Part shown: positions 46,250 to 54,979 of the stretch, piece after piece | Layout: each line of letters starts with the position of its first letter | Position numbering within the stretch: the first letter of the stretch is position 1 | Source of the DNA: Marinicauda algicola | GTDB lineage: Bacteria; Pseudomonadota; Alphaproteobacteria; Caulobacterales; Maricaulaceae | Reading direction: 5' to 3' | Assembly: GCF_017161425.1 (NCBI RefSeq) | Contig: NZ_CP071057.1 | Span: forward strand, 1,364,001 to 1,428,000 | Length of the DNA stretch: 64,000 nucleotides | Position numbers and translations under genes: made by a program | Notes under the pieces: generated by a model | What the model was told of the DNA's origin: nothing | The model's database searches: none | Seen by the model: only the letters and a program-made list of their open reading frames with translations

Positions 46250-48085
46250 ATGACACACCCGATCCAGAATTTCGACGTCAAGGGCGGGCCCGGACACGGG
46301 CGCCGCAACCTTCCCAAGATTCGCGCCGTGCTGGAGGCCGCCGGCCTCGACGGCTTCATCATTCCCCACGAGGACGAGTACAACAACGAGTACCTGCCCG
46401 CGAACGCGGAGCGGCTCGCCTGGGCGACCGGGTTCACCGGGTCGGCCGGCGCGGCCGTCGTGATGCGCGACCGGGCCGCCGTGCTCGTGGACGGGCGCTA
46501 TACCGCCCAGGTGCGCGTTCAGGTCGACGGCGAGCTGTTCGAGTATGCCGACCTCGTCGAGCAGGGCATTGCCGGCTGGATCCGCGACAACGCGCGCGAG
46601 GGCGAGCGCATCGGCTACGATCCCAAGCTCCACTCCCCCGATTCCCTTGCCCGGATCGAGGAGGCCGCGAATAAGGCGAAGGCCGAACTCGTCAGCCTGG
46701 ACAAGAACGTGGTCGACGAGGCCTGGGAGGACCAGCCCGCTCCCCCGCAGGCCCCGGTCGTTCCCCACCCCACCGAGTTTGCCGGCGAGGACCATGCCTC
46801 CAAGCGCGAACGCATCGCCGCGGCGGTGAAGGAGGACGGTGCGGACGCGGCCGTGATCACCGACCCGGCCTCGATCGCCTGGCTGCTGAACATTCGCGGC
46901 GGCGATGTCGACCGCTCGCCCCTGCCGCTCGCCTGGGCGATCCTGAACAGGGACGCGAGCGTCGATCTCTTCATCAACGAGAGGAAGCTGACCGACGAGG
47001 CCCGCTCCCATCTCGGCAACGAGGTCGCGATCCGGCCCGAGGCCGAGTTCGCCAAGGGGCTGAAATCGCTGTCCGGCAAGACGGTGCGCGTGGACGGCTC
47101 GACGGCCTCGGTCTGGGTGTTCGATCAGCTGGAGGAGGCCGGTGCCAGGGTCCAGAGGAAATCGGATCCCGTCGCCCTGCCCAAGGCCTGCAAGAACGCC
47201 GCGGAGATCGAAGGCGCGCGCCAGGCCCATATCCGCGACGGCGCGGCGATCGTGAAATTCCTGCACTGGCTAGACACGGTCGCCCAGTCCGGCGAGGTCG
47301 ACGAGATCACCGCGGCCCAGACGCTGGAGAAGTTCCGCACCGCGATCCCCGAGCTGAAGGACCTGTCCTTCGAGACGATCTCGGGTGCCGGACCGAACGG
47401 GGCCCATCCCCACTACCGGGTCAATACCAGCACCAATCTCAAGCTCGAGAAGGGCTCGCTCTACCTGGTGGACTCCGGCGGGCAGTATCCCGACGGCACG
47501 ACCGACATCACCCGCACCGTCCCGATCGGCACGCCGACGGCGCAGATGCGCCGGCATTTCACCCTGGTGCTGAAGGGCCATATCGCGCTCTCGCGCATCC
47601 GGTTCCCGAAGGGGATCACGGGCAGCCAGCTGGACGCGCTCGCGCGTGCGCCGCTGTGGATGGCCGGCTTCGATTATGATCACGGCACCGGACACGGGGT
47701 GGGCAGCTATCTCGGCGTCCACGAGGGCCCGCAGCGCATTTCCAAGGCCCAGAATTCCATCGCCCTACAGCCCGGAATGATCGTGTCCAACGAGCCCGGC
47801 TACTACAAGCTCGGTGCCTACGGCATCCGCATCGAGAACCTGCAGGTGGTCACCGAGCCGGAAGAGATTCCCGGCGGGGACCGCAAGATGCTCGGCTTCG
47901 AGACGCTGACCATGGCCCCGATCCACACCGGTCTCGTCGACGTCACCCTGCTCGATGCCGGGGAGGTCGCCTGGCTCGATGCCTATCACGCCACCGTGCG
48001 CGAGCGCGTCGGCCCGCGGGTCGAGGGCGAGGTCAGGGCCTGGCTCGACGCGGCCACCCGTCCGCTGACGGCGGCGACGCCGTGA
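46250..48085 (+). CDS. Xaa-Pro aminopeptidase (M24B, three-domain type)
   Basis: A 611-residue aminopeptidase P of the long eukaryote-like type. There are two creatinase N-domains (RAVLEAAGLDGFIIPHEDEY; then a second unit from ~195 with RIAAAVKEDGADAAVITDP). The catalytic M24 domain has metal ligands in LVDSGGQYPDGTTDITRT, HGTGHGVGSYLGVHEGP and SNEPGYYKLG, with the last Glu near RIENLQVVTEP. It cleaves N-terminal residues before proline. No signal peptide is seen, so it is cytoplasmic. Confidence 0.93.
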   Translation: MTHPIQNFDVKGGPGHGRRNLPKIRAVLEAAGLDGFIIPHEDEYNNEYLPANAERLAWATGFTGSAGAAVVMRDRAAVLVDGRYTAQVRVQVDGELFEYADLVEQGIAGWIRDNAREGERIGYDPKLHSPDSLARIEEAANKAKAELVSLDKNVVDEAWEDQPAPPQAPVVPHPTEFAGEDHASKRERIAAAVKEDGADAAVITDPASIAWLLNIRGGDVDRSPLPLAWAILNRDASVDLFINERKLTDEARSHLGNEVAIRPEAEFAKGLKSLSGKTVRVDGSTASVWVFDQLEEAGARVQRKSDPVALPKACKNAAEIEGARQAHIRDGAAIVKFLHWLDTVAQSGEVDEITAAQTLEKFRTAIPELKDLSFETISGAGPNGAHPHYRVNTSTNLKLEKGSLYLVDSGGQYPDGTTDITRTVPIGTPTAQMRRHFTLVLKGHIALSRIRFPKGITGSQLDALARAPLWMAGFDYDHGTGHGVGSYLGVHEGPQRISKAQNSIALQPGMIVSNEPGYYKLGAYGIRIENLQVVTEPEEIPGGDRKMLGFETLTMAPIHTGLVDVTLLDAGEVAWLDAYHATVRERVGPRVEGEVRAWLDAATRPLTAATP

Positions 48086-48666
48086 TGGGCGCCGCGGCCG
48101 TATCCGCCCGGGGCCTCCGCGCCCTCGCCGCGGCCGCGCTGTGCCTGGTTCTGGCGGCGTGCTTCGTCTCTGCCGGGCCCCTGATCGGGCCGGACGAGAC
48201 CGTCACGCCGCTTCAGCCGGGCGTCTATTCCTTCCACGACGCCGAGGCCGGCGAGGCGCCGGAAGTCACATGGCGCGGGGAGATAAGCTTCACGCAGGAC
48301 GGCGTGATGACCTCGCCGGCCGAGGGTTTCGACTATCAGGGCGCACGCATGGCGGTGCTGCGCCCGGGGGTCTGGATCGTCCAGCATCCGCCCGAGGACG
48401 GCGAGCAGGACGAGGGATATGCCTACACCCTGCTCTACGCCGATACCGAAACGGAAGGGCGCTATTACGCCGAGCTGCCGGTGTGCGAGGCGCTGAGCCT
48501 CGCGGTGCAGGCGAGCCTCGGGCTCGAACTCGTCGACGATGTGTGCACCGTCGACAGCCTGGACACGCTGCGCGACGCGCTGCTCGCCTACGAGGTCGAG
48601 CGCGCCGACGACTTTCCCGCCTTCCCCGAGGGGCGCAGCTATCTGGTGCGCGAGGGCGATCTGTGA
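48085..48666 (+). CDS. Lipoprotein, unknown family (tandem copy A)
   Basis: A 193-residue lipoprotein; lipobox LAAC gives mature CFVSAGPLIG. The mature part has GVYSFHDAE, a central VTWRGEISF, ARMAVLRPGVWIVQH and a VCEALSL/DVCTVDSL pair of cysteines. The following gene encodes a protein with the same order of elements, so the two are paralogues. The start is ATG 48085, which shares one base with the peptidase stop; a GTG three bases earlier is equally possible. Function unknown. Confidence 0.7.
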   Translation: MGAAAVSARGLRALAAAALCLVLAACFVSAGPLIGPDETVTPLQPGVYSFHDAEAGEAPEVTWRGEISFTQDGVMTSPAEGFDYQGARMAVLRPGVWIVQHPPEDGEQDEGYAYTLLYADTETEGRYYAELPVCEALSLAVQASLGLELVDDVCTVDSLDTLRDALLAYEVERADDFPAFPEGRSYLVREGDL

Positions 48667-49187
48667 GGCGCTGCGTGGCGGCGCTCGCCGCCCTCGTCCT
48701 GCCGCTGATCTCGGCCTGCTTCTACTCGCAGGAGGAGCTGATCGGCTTCTGGGGCGCGGACCGCGCGCTCGCGCCCGGGCTCTACACCCACACGCCCTAC
48801 GATCCGCAGGGCCAGGAGTGGGACCGGCCGACCTGGCGCGGGGAGATCGCCTATGAGGGCCGGCGCTATGTCAGCGAGGTGGCCGATTTCCCGCACCAGA
48901 ACGCCCGCCTGAAGCGGCTGGACGGCGATATCTACATCGCCCAGTGGCCGCGCCGGGACGGCATCGGGTACGGGATCCTGTTTCTCTACGGGGACATGGC
49001 GACCTATCACCAGCCCGATTGCTCCGCCCTGCCCCGCGCCGTGCGCGAGGAGACCGGGATCACGCTCGGCGAGGAAGGTTTCTGCGAGATCGCCGATCTC
49101 GACCAGCTCGAGGCGGTGATCCGCTCCTATCTGGTGCAGCGGGAGGGCGATCTGCGCATCGACGGCATCTACCGCCGGGTGCGGTGA
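48663..49187 (+). CDS. Lipoprotein, unknown family (tandem copy B)
   Basis: A 174-residue lipoprotein with lipobox ISAC and mature start CFYSQEELIGFWG. It parallels copy A: GLYTHTPYD, PTWRGEIAY, ARLKRLDGDIYIAQWP, a DCSALPRA/GFCEIADLDQLE cysteine pair, and a C-terminal VQREGDL close to copy A's VREGDL. The GTG start overlaps the stop of copy A in a GTGA. No function is known; the pair is probably made together and attached to a membrane. Confidence 0.72.
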   Translation: MRRCVAALAALVLPLISACFYSQEELIGFWGADRALAPGLYTHTPYDPQGQEWDRPTWRGEIAYEGRRYVSEVADFPHQNARLKRLDGDIYIAQWPRRDGIGYGILFLYGDMATYHQPDCSALPRAVREETGITLGEEGFCEIADLDQLEAVIRSYLVQREGDLRIDGIYRRVR

Positions 49188-49190
49188 GGC

Positions 49191-49628
49191 CTATTTCGGC
49201 TTGCCGGGAGTGAAACTCGGGCTGTCAGAGGCCGGGAAGGTCTCCTTCATCGCCTCGTCGACCTTCTCCTCCTGGCTCATCACGTCCTTGTCCCTGCGCG
49301 ACTTAGACTCTTCGGCCTTCCTCTGGGCCTTCTCGGCGAGACGCTCCTGCTCGACCGTCACCTCGTCGAGCGCGTCGGTCGTCTCGCGCCCGCGCGGCAG
49401 CTGCTCGCCGAAGCGCTCGCCGCGTCCGCCGGCTATGCCTTCGTCGACGGGCACGCGGCCCGGATCGGCATCGCCGCGCGCCGGACGGCGCTGGTCCTCG
49501 CGCCCGAGGTGCTTGTCCTCGTCGAACGCCTCGGCCTCGACCTGATCATCGGCCGGGTCGTCGAACGGGGCATTCTCCGTCTTCGCCGGATTCTTGAAAG
49601 GCTTGCTCTCGCTGTAGCGATCGGCCAT
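49191..49628 (-). CDS. Hydrophilic, probably disordered small protein
   Basis: A 145-residue, very charged protein without hydrophobic segments or cysteines. It begins MADRYSESKPFKNPAKTE and ends with DEAMKETFPASDSPSFTPGKP, a C-terminal motif common to small uncharacterised alphaproteobacterial proteins. The central part is coiled-coil-like (VEQERLAEKAQRKAEESKSR). It is probably unfolded and perhaps stress-related. It converges on the lipoprotein pair with a three-base gap. Confidence 0.65.
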   Translation of the reverse strand: MADRYSESKPFKNPAKTENAPFDDPADDQVEAEAFDEDKHLGREDQRRPARGDADPGRVPVDEGIAGGRGERFGEQLPRGRETTDALDEVTVEQERLAEKAQRKAEESKSRRDKDVMSQEEKVDEAMKETFPASDSPSFTPGKPK

Positions 49629-49708
49629 CGGACAGACCTCCCTGTTTTCCTTCGCGTTATCGAGACAACGCGCCAGGGCGGGATGACGATCCGGGGAAGG
49701 TGCGTGCG

Positions 49709-50116
49709 CTATGCCTGCAGGCGCTGCGGAGCGTGGTCCCAGACCGCGTCGTTGGCGGCGCGTGCGGTGAGGCGTCCCCCACCCTGAAGCTCGCGCAGCT
49801 GGGCGAGCGTGACGATGGAGACGTCCGCGAGGCGGATCTGCACGTCGCGGGGAGTGCGCGCGGCGGTGGGGCGCACGGCGAGCATCGCGTTCGCCTCGCC
49901 GGTCTTCCACGCGACCATGGCGGAGAGGAACAGCGCCTTGTCCGGGCGCTCGCGCGCGATCTCGGGGAACTCGAAGATCGTCTCTCGCACGAGCTTGATC
50001 GTCTTGGCGACGTTGAAGGACTTCAGCACGGCCGGGTCGAGCGGGGTGTGCGCCGAGAGCGCCGCCTCGCGCGGATCGCCGACATCGAACACGACATCGT
50101 TGAACAGAAACAGCAT
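49709..50116 (-). CDS. Conserved-looking hypothetical protein
   Basis: A 135-residue cytoplasmic protein starting MLFLFNDVVFDVGDPREAAL. It has a mixed alpha/beta pattern: a helical middle (SFNVAKTIKLVRETIFEFP, KALFLSAMVAWKTG) and a strand-rich end (VQIRLADVSIVTLAQL). No family is recognised. The ATG at 50116 is preferred over one 42 bases upstream because the latter adds only Arg/Ser-rich residues. It lies 60 bases downstream of the DUF1491 gene on the same strand. Confidence 0.6.
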   Translation of the reverse strand: MLFLFNDVVFDVGDPREAALSAHTPLDPAVLKSFNVAKTIKLVRETIFEFPEIARERPDKALFLSAMVAWKTGEANAMLAVRPTAARTPRDVQIRLADVSIVTLAQLRELQGGGRLTARAANDAVWDHAPQRLQA

Positions 50117-50176
50117 GGCGCGCCTGACCTCCCGTGAAGGTCCCCTGGAAGACACCACCAGTATCGCGCAGGCGCG

Positions 50177-50512
50177 TTAAGACTTCTCAACCGGCTCGGT
50201 AAGGAAATGTCGACCATGACGGTCCTCGATCTCGATCACCCAGAGATCGGGATCGTCCTCGAGCCGGCGCGCCGCATAGGCGTCGGCGCGCGCCTCTTCC
50301 AGGCTGTCGCCGAGCGGCTGGCTCCACACGCGCTCGCCGGAAAAGTCGGTGACCGGCACGAACAGGCGCGCCGTCCCGTCCAATAACGAGACCTTGACCA
50401 GCACCGCGCCCGCATCGGGGTCGCCGCGGCGTGCCACGTAGATGGCCGCGCCGCCCGATTCAGCGCGCCAGCGCAGGGCGTCGACCCAGAATCGGGTTTT
50501 CAGATCGCTCAT
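50177..50512 (-). CDS. DUF1491 family protein
   Basis: A 111-residue protein with the DUF1491 pattern: LKTRFWVDALRWRAESGGA at the N-terminus, a DPDAGAVLVKVSLLDG strand pair, ARADAYAARRLEDDPDLWVIEIEDRHGR at the C-terminus. The family is restricted largely to alphaproteobacteria, and its function is unknown. A CtrA-like motif lies 25-40 bases upstream of its start. Confidence 0.85.
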   Translation of the reverse strand: MSDLKTRFWVDALRWRAESGGAAIYVARRGDPDAGAVLVKVSLLDGTARLFVPVTDFSGERVWSQPLGDSLEEARADAYAARRLEDDPDLWVIEIEDRHGRHFLTEPVEKS

Positions 50513-50536
50513 TTTTCTTGATGGCAGACCAATTGC

Positions 50537-50551
50537 TTAATAAAGTCCTAA
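50537..50551. promoter_or_regulatory. CtrA-like site between DUF1491 and BcsB-like genes
   Basis: TTAATAAAGTCCTAA is TTAA-N7-CTAA, one mismatch from the CtrA consensus. It sits 17 bases before the BcsB-like start and 25 before the DUF1491 start on the other strand. It is a motif match only. Confidence 0.35.
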
Positions 50552-50567
50552 CCGAGGGGATTGTTTC

Positions 50568-52139
50568 ATGTCGATACGCTCAGCGTTGCTGCGCCTTTTG
50601 TCGTTGGCTGCCGCCATGATGGCGTCGGCTTCTCCAGGATATTCCAGCGATCTGCGTCCTGCACGCTCCGAGGAGCTCACGCTCGCCTCGCTCGATGCGG
50701 CCGCGCGGCTGCGTCTCGACGAGGACCAGGCCCTCGTGCGGGTCGATTTCGATCTGGCGCCGGGTGCGCGCGCCGAGGCGGTCGAACTCATTCTCGTCGC
50801 CCGGCCGAAGAGCGATGCCTCGGGGGGGCGCATCTCGGTCTCCATCAATCGCGGACGCAGCGTCGTTCTCGCCCCGCGTGCGGAGAGCTTCGAGGCTCGC
50901 TTCGCCCTCTATTCCGAGGCGGTGCGGCCGGGCACGAACACGCTCAACCTCGTCTTCGAGGCCGGCGGCGAGGACGGCTGGATCCTCGATGCCGAGGCCA
51001 GCCGGTTGCGCGTCTCTGCCGCTCCGGCGGCGGGCTATGACAGCCTGTCCGACATCGAGGCGGCGCTCGCCTCCGACTATGCCACGCCGCGGCGCATCCA
51101 TGTCGACGCGCGCGAGGCCGGAGTGCAGGAGACCGCCGTGGCGGCGCTGACGGCCCAGGGCCTCGCCCTGCGCCTCGGCGAAGCGCCCATCCTCGTCAAC
51201 GAACCCTCGGTCGCCGAGCTGACCGTGCGCGCGGTCGCCGATCCCGCCGCCGTAACCCCGGCGATCGTCATGACCGGCCCCTCGGAAATCCAGCTGAGCG
51301 CGACCGACTCCAGCGCCCTCATCGCCGCCGCGCGCCTGTTCGCCGCGCGCTCGATGGAGGGCCAGGAGCGCCGCTTCGGCGCCGCCCAGGCCCTGTCCGC
51401 CCCCCGCCTCGTCTTCACCGAGACCGCCGCGGCGCCGGCGTCCTCAGACCTCGCCCATCTCGCTGCGCTCGGCGCCCCCTTCGGAGCCGAGCAGGGCAGT
51501 CGCACTGCCGTGGTGATCGCGGGAGCGGATCCCGAAAGCCGCGCGGCCGCGCTCGCCGTCATCGGGCGCGCGGCCCTCGCCTCGGGCTCGGCCTGGATCT
51601 ATGGCTGGTTCGGCGAGGATGTGCAGCTCGCGCCGGCCAATCACAATCTTCTCGTGCTCGGCCCCATGGACACGATGGACGCCCGTCTCATCGAAGCCGC
51701 CCCGTCCGAGGTGCGCGCCGCGACCGATGCCGCCCGCGCCCGCACGCCCCGCGACAGCCATTATTTCGGTTCCACCGCTTTCGCCGCAGAGGAGACGCGC
51801 GCGCTCGGGGACGTCACCGGGATCGCCGCCATCTTCGACGACCGCCGCGGACGCACCGTCGCCCTGATCACCGCGCCGGAGGGGGCCGACTTCGCTCGCG
51901 CCGCCAAGCGTCTCGCCCGTTCCACGCTGTGGGACGGGATGGAAGGCCGCGCCGTGCTGTGGGACGCCGCCGCGGTCACCGCCTTCGGTCCGAGCACCGG
52001 CCCGGCCTTCTCGCGCGAGGCCGTGACGGTCTTCCTGCGCCGCAATGACCGCTGGGTCGCGCTCGGCGCGTTCTCGCTCGCCGTGCTCCTTCTGATCGCC
52101 GGCGGCGCCGTAAACCGGACAGCAAGCCGTCGGGTGTAA
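50568..52139 (+). CDS. BcsB-like exported protein with C-terminal membrane anchor
   Basis: A 523-residue protein with an N-terminal signal peptide and one C-terminal membrane helix (WVALGAFSLAVLLLIAGGAV) ending in Arg-rich cytoplasmic residues. This is the topology of the cellulose synthase partner BcsB. Two halves each look like a carbohydrate-binding sandwich followed by an alpha/beta unit: the first has VRPGTNTLNLVFE and the second HNLLVLGP. It is shorter than typical BcsB (~750). No bcsA or c-di-GMP gene is adjacent. The fold assignment is by pattern only; role unknown. Confidence 0.5.
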   Translation: MSIRSALLRLLSLAAAMMASASPGYSSDLRPARSEELTLASLDAAARLRLDEDQALVRVDFDLAPGARAEAVELILVARPKSDASGGRISVSINRGRSVVLAPRAESFEARFALYSEAVRPGTNTLNLVFEAGGEDGWILDAEASRLRVSAAPAAGYDSLSDIEAALASDYATPRRIHVDAREAGVQETAVAALTAQGLALRLGEAPILVNEPSVAELTVRAVADPAAVTPAIVMTGPSEIQLSATDSSALIAAARLFAARSMEGQERRFGAAQALSAPRLVFTETAAAPASSDLAHLAALGAPFGAEQGSRTAVVIAGADPESRAAALAVIGRAALASGSAWIYGWFGEDVQLAPANHNLLVLGPMDTMDARLIEAAPSEVRAATDAARARTPRDSHYFGSTAFAAEETRALGDVTGIAAIFDDRRGRTVALITAPEGADFARAAKRLARSTLWDGMEGRAVLWDAAAVTAFGPSTGPAFSREAVTVFLRRNDRWVALGAFSLAVLLLIAGGAVNRTASRRV

Positions 52140-52150
52140 GACTGGCGGGC

Positions 52151-53071
52151 ATGTGGATGCCCGCCCTTCTCCTCGCCGCCGCGATCGGCGATGCCGCCCC
52201 GAGCGAAGCGGAGGCGAATTTCCGCATCCGCGCCCAGGCGCTCGCGGCCGACGAGGCCTGCGATCTCTTTGCCGAGCCGGAGCGGCGCTTCCTGGAAGCC
52301 GGGCTCGCCCAGGCCCGGCGCGATCTGACCGCCGCCGGGTTAGAGTCCACCCGGATCGAGGCGGCGCTCTCGCGCATCCGGGCCGACCGGCGCATGGCGG
52401 CGTGCGACAGCGAACCGGTCCGGGCGATCGCCGAGACCGCACGCGCGGCCGCCGTGGAGATGCTGCGCCAGCCGACCTTCCCCTTCCAGGGCACTCACCG
52501 GACCTGGCGGGTCGACCGCACCCGCTACGACTTCGTGCGCTGGCCGGTGCTTCAGGAGATGGACGGGGCACGCTTCGGGCGCGCGGTGAGCGTGCCGGAC
52601 CCGAACCCCCGCGACCGCGTCGACGCGCGCGAGACGGCGCCCGCCTTCGTGATCGCCGGAGAGAGCGAGGCCACGAGCGCGGTGCTGGTGCTGCGCGATG
52701 GCGCGAAGGCTCCCGAGCCCTATGACCGAACGCTCGCCGGCCTTCTGCCGCCGCCGGACGGGGCGGCGATCGCCCGCTTCAGCGCCCCGCCTCACGGCGA
52801 GCGCCGAGTGTTCGCCTCGGCCCGCCTCTCGCCCGAACGCGCCCGGCGCCTGCTGAGCGAGGGCGAGCGCGCCGAGGCGCCGGCCTCCGGCTTCGTCTTT
52901 CCCGAGGAGACGCTGGGCCTGCTCGCCGCGCTCGCGCCGAACGAGGCCGCGGCGATCGAGCTCTTCGACGCGCGTGGACAGCGTCTGGCGCGCTACTGGA
53001 TCGAGATCGGCCATCTGCAGGCCGCCCTCGATTTCGCGGCCCTGCCCTATGAGGGATACGGCGTGCGCTAG
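52151..53071 (+). CDS. Exported protein, unknown; neighbour of BcsB-like gene
   Basis: A 306-residue protein with a short signal peptide (MWMPALLLAAAIGDAAP). Residues ~30-110 are helical with two cysteines (EACDLF, MAACDS); a strand-rich part follows (GTHRTWRVDRTRYDFVRWPV, then PAFVIAGE, AVLVLRDG). No family is recognised. It starts 11 bases after the BcsB-like stop, so the two genes form an operon and probably act together in the periplasm. Confidence 0.6.
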   Translation: MWMPALLLAAAIGDAAPSEAEANFRIRAQALAADEACDLFAEPERRFLEAGLAQARRDLTAAGLESTRIEAALSRIRADRRMAACDSEPVRAIAETARAAAVEMLRQPTFPFQGTHRTWRVDRTRYDFVRWPVLQEMDGARFGRAVSVPDPNPRDRVDARETAPAFVIAGESEATSAVLVLRDGAKAPEPYDRTLAGLLPPPDGAAIARFSAPPHGERRVFASARLSPERARRLLSEGERAEAPASGFVFPEETLGLLAALAPNEAAAIELFDARGQRLARYWIEIGHLQAALDFAALPYEGYGVR

Positions 53072-53081
53072 GTGTCCGCCG

Positions 53082-54818
53082 TCAGGCCGCGCCGTGGGCC
53101 TTGGAGATCATTTCCCCGGCGCTCTGGGCGCGGCGGATCTGCTCGTGCACGGCGAGCGGCTCGAACGCGGCGACCTCGCCGCGGGCCTCGACGAGCACCG
53201 GCAGGCGCACGGTCACCGTGGTGCCCTCGCCCTGGACGCTCTGCACGTTCATCGACCCGCCATGCATCTCCGCCAACATGCGCACGAGCGAGAGGCCGAG
53301 ACCGGAACCGCGCTCGTCGATGCCCTGCGCCGAGCGGGTCTGGGTGTAGCGCGCGCCGAGCGAGCCGATCTCCTCGGGCGCCATGCCAACGCCGCTGTCG
53401 CCGACCGCCAGAAGGAGCTGGTCGCCCTGGGCGCGCGCCATCACGGCGACGGCCCCGCCGGCGGGCGTGAACTTGATCGCGTTGGAGACCAGGTTGAGCA
53501 GGATCTGGCGCACCGCCTTGCGGTCGGCCTCCACTTCCAGCGCGTGGTCGCCGGCATCCACGCTGAGGACCAGGCCTTTGTCCTCGGCGCGCAGGCGCAT
53601 CATCTTCGCGCAGGTCTCCACCACGTCGCGCGCGTCGAAACGGTCGGTGACCAGCTCGTAGCGGTCGGCCTCGATCTTGGACATGTCGAGCACGTCGCCG
53701 ATCAGGTCCAGCAGATGGATGCCGCTCTCGTGGATGAGGTCGCCATATTCGGCGTAGCGCGCCGGAAGCGGGCCGAACAGGCGCTGCTTCATCACGTCGG
53801 AGAAGCCGATGATCGCGTTGAGCGGGGTACGCAGCTCGTGGCTCACCGCGGCAAGGAACTCCGATTTCGCCCGGCTCGCCGCGAGCGCTTCGTCGCGCTC
53901 GGCGCGCAAGGTCTCGACCTCGGCGCTCTGCGCCTCGTCCTCGCGGTCGAGGCTGAGAACGAGGCCCTGCCCGGCCAGCGCACCGCGCGCCTGGACCCGG
54001 GTCTCCTCCCCGCGGCCGCCGCGCACGGCGAAGCCGAAGCTCGCCTCCGCGCCACCGCCTTCGAGCCCATCCGACAATCCGGCGCGCACGGCCTGCGCAC
54101 CGGCTTCGTCGAAGGCGAAATCGGTCAGGGGCAGGCCCGTGAGTTCGCGCGGCGCGCCCGGGACCAGGCGGCGCAGCGCCCGCGAGGCCGCGGTCACCCG
54201 GCCCGCCGTGTCGACCGCGACGAGCGGCGCCGGCGCATGGGCAAAGGCCTCGGCAGCCGGCCTCAACCGGCGCGCCTCGGCGCGCGCGGCATTGAGCCGG
54301 GCGGCGTGGCGAAGGCTTGCGACCAGCGCGCAGGCGGCCAGGAAGCCGGCCATCATCACGACCGGCGCGGATTCCAGCGGCATGCCGGGCGCGCCTGCGG
54401 GCGCGAGTGCCTCGAACACGGCAAAGCCTGCGAACGTCGCGGCGTTCACCGTCCAGGACAGGCCGGCATCGAGCTGGCGCCCGCTCGCGGCGAGTGCCGC
54501 GGGCCCGGCGAGGAAGACCAGGGCTGCCGGCGTCAGCACGCCGCCGAGCGCGGCCGTGGCGGCAAGCGCGGGCAGGACCCAGGCAAGCGCCAGGATCAGG
54601 CGGTTCAAGCCGAGCCTGAGCGCGCGCGATCCGGCGATCTTCAATCCGATGAAGCCGGGCAGCGCAGCCGTGGCCCACAGGGCGAGGCCGCCCGCGCTAA
54701 CGCCCTGTTCACCCTGGTTGATGAACGCGCCGCCCGCGACCACGCCCAGCCAAAGGGCGTGGACGAGCCGGCCGGCCGTCCGGTCCAGCAGCAGCAGCGG
54801 GCGAAGCGATTGACGCAT
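53082..54818 (-). CDS. Membrane sensor histidine kinase, DivJ/PleC-like
   Basis: A 578-residue kinase. The N-terminal ~190 residues have five to six hydrophobic segments, followed by a PAS-like domain (~200-300) and a short coiled coil. The HisKA box FLAAVSHELRTPLNAIIGFSDVM is followed by FGPLPARYAEYGDLIHESG-type sequence close to that of DivJ/PleC/PdhS kinases that phosphorylate DivK. HATPase boxes are LLNLVSNAIKFTPAGG, GDSGVGM and GSGLGLSLVR. There is no receiver domain. A cell-cycle role is likely but unproven, as no divK or pleD lies nearby. Confidence 0.85.
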   Translation of the reverse strand: MRQSLRPLLLLDRTAGRLVHALWLGVVAGGAFINQGEQGVSAGGLALWATAALPGFIGLKIAGSRALRLGLNRLILALAWVLPALAATAALGGVLTPAALVFLAGPAALAASGRQLDAGLSWTVNAATFAGFAVFEALAPAGAPGMPLESAPVVMMAGFLAACALVASLRHAARLNAARAEARRLRPAAEAFAHAPAPLVAVDTAGRVTAASRALRRLVPGAPRELTGLPLTDFAFDEAGAQAVRAGLSDGLEGGGAEASFGFAVRGGRGEETRVQARGALAGQGLVLSLDREDEAQSAEVETLRAERDEALAASRAKSEFLAAVSHELRTPLNAIIGFSDVMKQRLFGPLPARYAEYGDLIHESGIHLLDLIGDVLDMSKIEADRYELVTDRFDARDVVETCAKMMRLRAEDKGLVLSVDAGDHALEVEADRKAVRQILLNLVSNAIKFTPAGGAVAVMARAQGDQLLLAVGDSGVGMAPEEIGSLGARYTQTRSAQGIDERGSGLGLSLVRMLAEMHGGSMNVQSVQGEGTTVTVRLPVLVEARGEVAAFEPLAVHEQIRRAQSAGEMISKAHGAA

Positions 54819-54874
54819 CAGGGATTATTCCGACTCACAACCGGTCAGTACCCCTGCACCGTCCTCCCGCTGCA

Positions 54875-54889
54875 TTAACAATTATTGAA
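54875..54889. promoter_or_regulatory. CtrA-like site between kinase and exported protein gene
   Basis: TTAACAATTATTGAA is TTAA-N7-TGAA, one mismatch from the CtrA consensus, in the 161-base divergent gap. It is 57 bases from the kinase start and 91 from the other. Confidence 0.35.
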
Positions 54890-54979
54890 TCCTGCCTAAA
54901 CCTCCCGGTCATACTTGGAGGACAGCCTGTTTGCGGGCAGTATGGTCCCGCCTCCCAGCATCGAAAAGGAGCGGCTCGA

